NCBI RefSeq assembly: GCF_036227565.1
Contig: NZ_CP109460.1
Location: 310,001-374,000, forward strand
Reading direction: 5' to 3'
DNA: 64,000 nt
Origin: Streptomyces sp. NBC_01454
GTDB lineage: Bacteria; Actinomycetota; Actinomycetes; Streptomycetales; Streptomycetaceae
Part shown: piece after piece, positions 63,927 through 64,000 of the stretch
How the letters are laid out: the number at the start of each line of letters is the position of its first letter
Numbering within the stretch: the first letter of the stretch is position 1
The notes under the pieces: generated by a model
Databases searched by the model: none
Seen by the model: only the letters and a program-made list of their open reading frames with translations
Told to the model about the DNA's origin: nothing
Position numbers and translations under genes: made by a program

Positions 63927-64000
63927 AAGAACACTCAAAATAGGTAAACCACAGCAGTCAGGCGCAACGTGCTCTAGCGTCACGTCCGACACGGGGCGGT

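Overview
The window reads as high-GC chromosomal DNA from a Streptomyces or close relative. The signs are extreme third-position GC, frequent GTG starts, many ATGA gene overlaps, a Wbl protein, an NsrR/flavohaemoglobin pair, rare in-frame TTA codons, and an isorenieratene-type carotenoid gene set. No rRNA, tRNA or CRISPR array was seen. The one clear mobile element is an IS110-family insertion sequence at about 57.2-58.5 kb.

Left part (0-32 kb) is a string of small units. It opens with the 3' end of a Glu/Leu/Phe/Val dehydrogenase. Next come a MarR/esterase divergent pair, two divergent aminoglycoside-phosphotransferase-like kinases, a secreted GH5 cellulase, and an FAD monooxygenase/membrane-protein operon facing a second MarR gene. 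Exported proteins follow: a TAT metallophosphoesterase, a lipoprotein and a PBP4-type DD-peptidase. The nitric-oxide module (nsrR and hmp) comes next, with matching operators. After it lie an ornithine-cyclodeaminase-like gene, a WhiB-like gene with an unusual Trp-to-Cys change, a flavin reductase, an OmpR-type two-component system, a three-subunit molybdenum hydroxylase divergent from an Rrf2 regulator, and a DszC-like flavin monooxygenase.

Middle part (30-47 kb) is specialised metabolism. A minimal graspetide (ATP-grasp RiPP) locus, tgmA-tgmB, lies at 30.9-32.0 kb. A SigK-like ECF sigma factor and its zinc-binding anti-sigma factor follow. The carotenoid genes come next: an FAD oxidoreductase, crtY and crtU on the plus strand, then a Rieske protein, crtB and crtI on the minus strand. 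Where crtE often sits beside crtI there is instead a ketosynthase-ACP-MFS exporter-type II thioesterase set. No GGPP synthase, crtT or crtV was seen.

Right part (47-64 kb) holds a secreted esterase, an acyltransferase and a NarL-type two-component system in one overlapping run, then MarR and TetR regulators, an epimerase-like gene and a DUF4232 protein. A FUSC-type membrane protein follows, whose stop codon lies inside the 9-bp repeat flanking the IS110 element. The end carries a UvrA-like ABC protein, a VOC protein, an RNase HI with a cysteine-rich tail, a decayed alpha/beta-hydrolase remnant and an AIM24-family protein. The best leads are the tgmA-tgmB locus, the ketosynthase set inside the carotenoid locus, the NsrR operator pair with a leaderless nsrR promoter, the IS110 insertion at a stop codon, and the WhiB-like substitution.
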